DNA of 36,296 nucleotides from Oscillospiraceae bacterium (lineage in GTDB: Bacteria > Bacillota > Clostridia > Oscillospirales > CAG-272), in assembly GCA_015065175.1 (NCBI GenBank), contig SVQV01000010.1, positions 1 to 36,296 of the forward strand, in the 5' to 3' direction. Below the pieces are notes generated by a model that saw only the letters and a list, made by a program, of their open reading frames with translations, did no database searches and was not told the DNA's origin. This document shows positions 36,066-36,296 of the stretch, piece by piece (the stretch's first letter is position 1; each line of letters begins with the position of its first letter). Position numbers and translations under genes: made by a program.

Positions 36066-36296
36066 ATGACAAGCACAAGCATATATAAAGATATTGCCGA
36101 ACGCACGGGCGGCGACATTTATATAGGTGTCGTAGGTCCTGTGAGAACGGGAAAATCAACATTTATCAAAAAATTTATGGAAGCTGCCATAATCCCGAAC
36201 ATTTCCGAGGAAGGTGAAAAAAAGAGGGCTATAGACGAAATGCCTCAATCCGCGTCGGGAAAGACCGTTATGACAACAGAGCCAAAATTTGTCCCC
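36066..36296 (+). CDS. spoIVA: Stage IV sporulation protein A, N-terminal part (truncated by window end)
   Basis: Translated by hand: MTSTSIYKDIAERTGGDIYIGVVGPVRTGKSTFIKKFMEAAIIPNISEEGEKKRAIDEMPQSASGKTVMTTEPKFVP; GGAGGAG RBS. Confidence 0.96.
   Translation, partial: MTSTSIYKDIAERTGGDIYIGVVGPVRTGKSTFIKKFMEAAIIPNISEEGEKKRAIDEMPQSASGKTVMTTEPKFVP

Noticed and set aside
1-36296. CRISPR arrays, IS elements, prophage or defence islands
   Set aside because: No regularly spaced repeats, transposase, integrase, toxin-antitoxin or known defence domains seen in the listed proteins or intergenic regions.

Overview
This is a 36.3 kb window of low-GC, spore-forming Clostridia-type chromosome (probably Oscillospiraceae-like, inferred from gene content). 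It is almost entirely coding, and most genes are recognisable core genes: ruvB (3' end), ftsK/spoIIIE, a gdpP-rplI-dnaB-tilS-hpt-ftsH block on the minus strand, a recG-rarA-dagK-comEC-fliB-like block on the plus strand, and the 5' end of spoIVA at the right edge. Accessory parts are a Gfo/Idh/MocA oxidoreductase divergent from an AraC regulator, a TSUP-half/TSUP-half/QueG-like/unknown membrane protein operon, a TtcA-VTC-DUF4956 operon, and an AraC regulator divergent from two tandem GH4 glycosidases. I saw no CRISPR array, rRNA, convincing tRNA, transposon or phage module, and no clearly novel multi-gene system. The most useful leads are: a ComEC whose C-terminal metallo-beta-lactamase-like domain has lost the HxHxDH motif; a VTC polyphosphate-polymerase-like protein coupled to DUF4956 without CotH in view; a GH4 duplication that kept its cis-regulatory element; an exact 10-mer present three times between the Gfo/Idh gene and its AraC neighbour; a sigma-E-like promoter before spoIVA; and a signal-less CwlC-like amidase. 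All homology calls are from reading the protein sequences by eye, with no database search.
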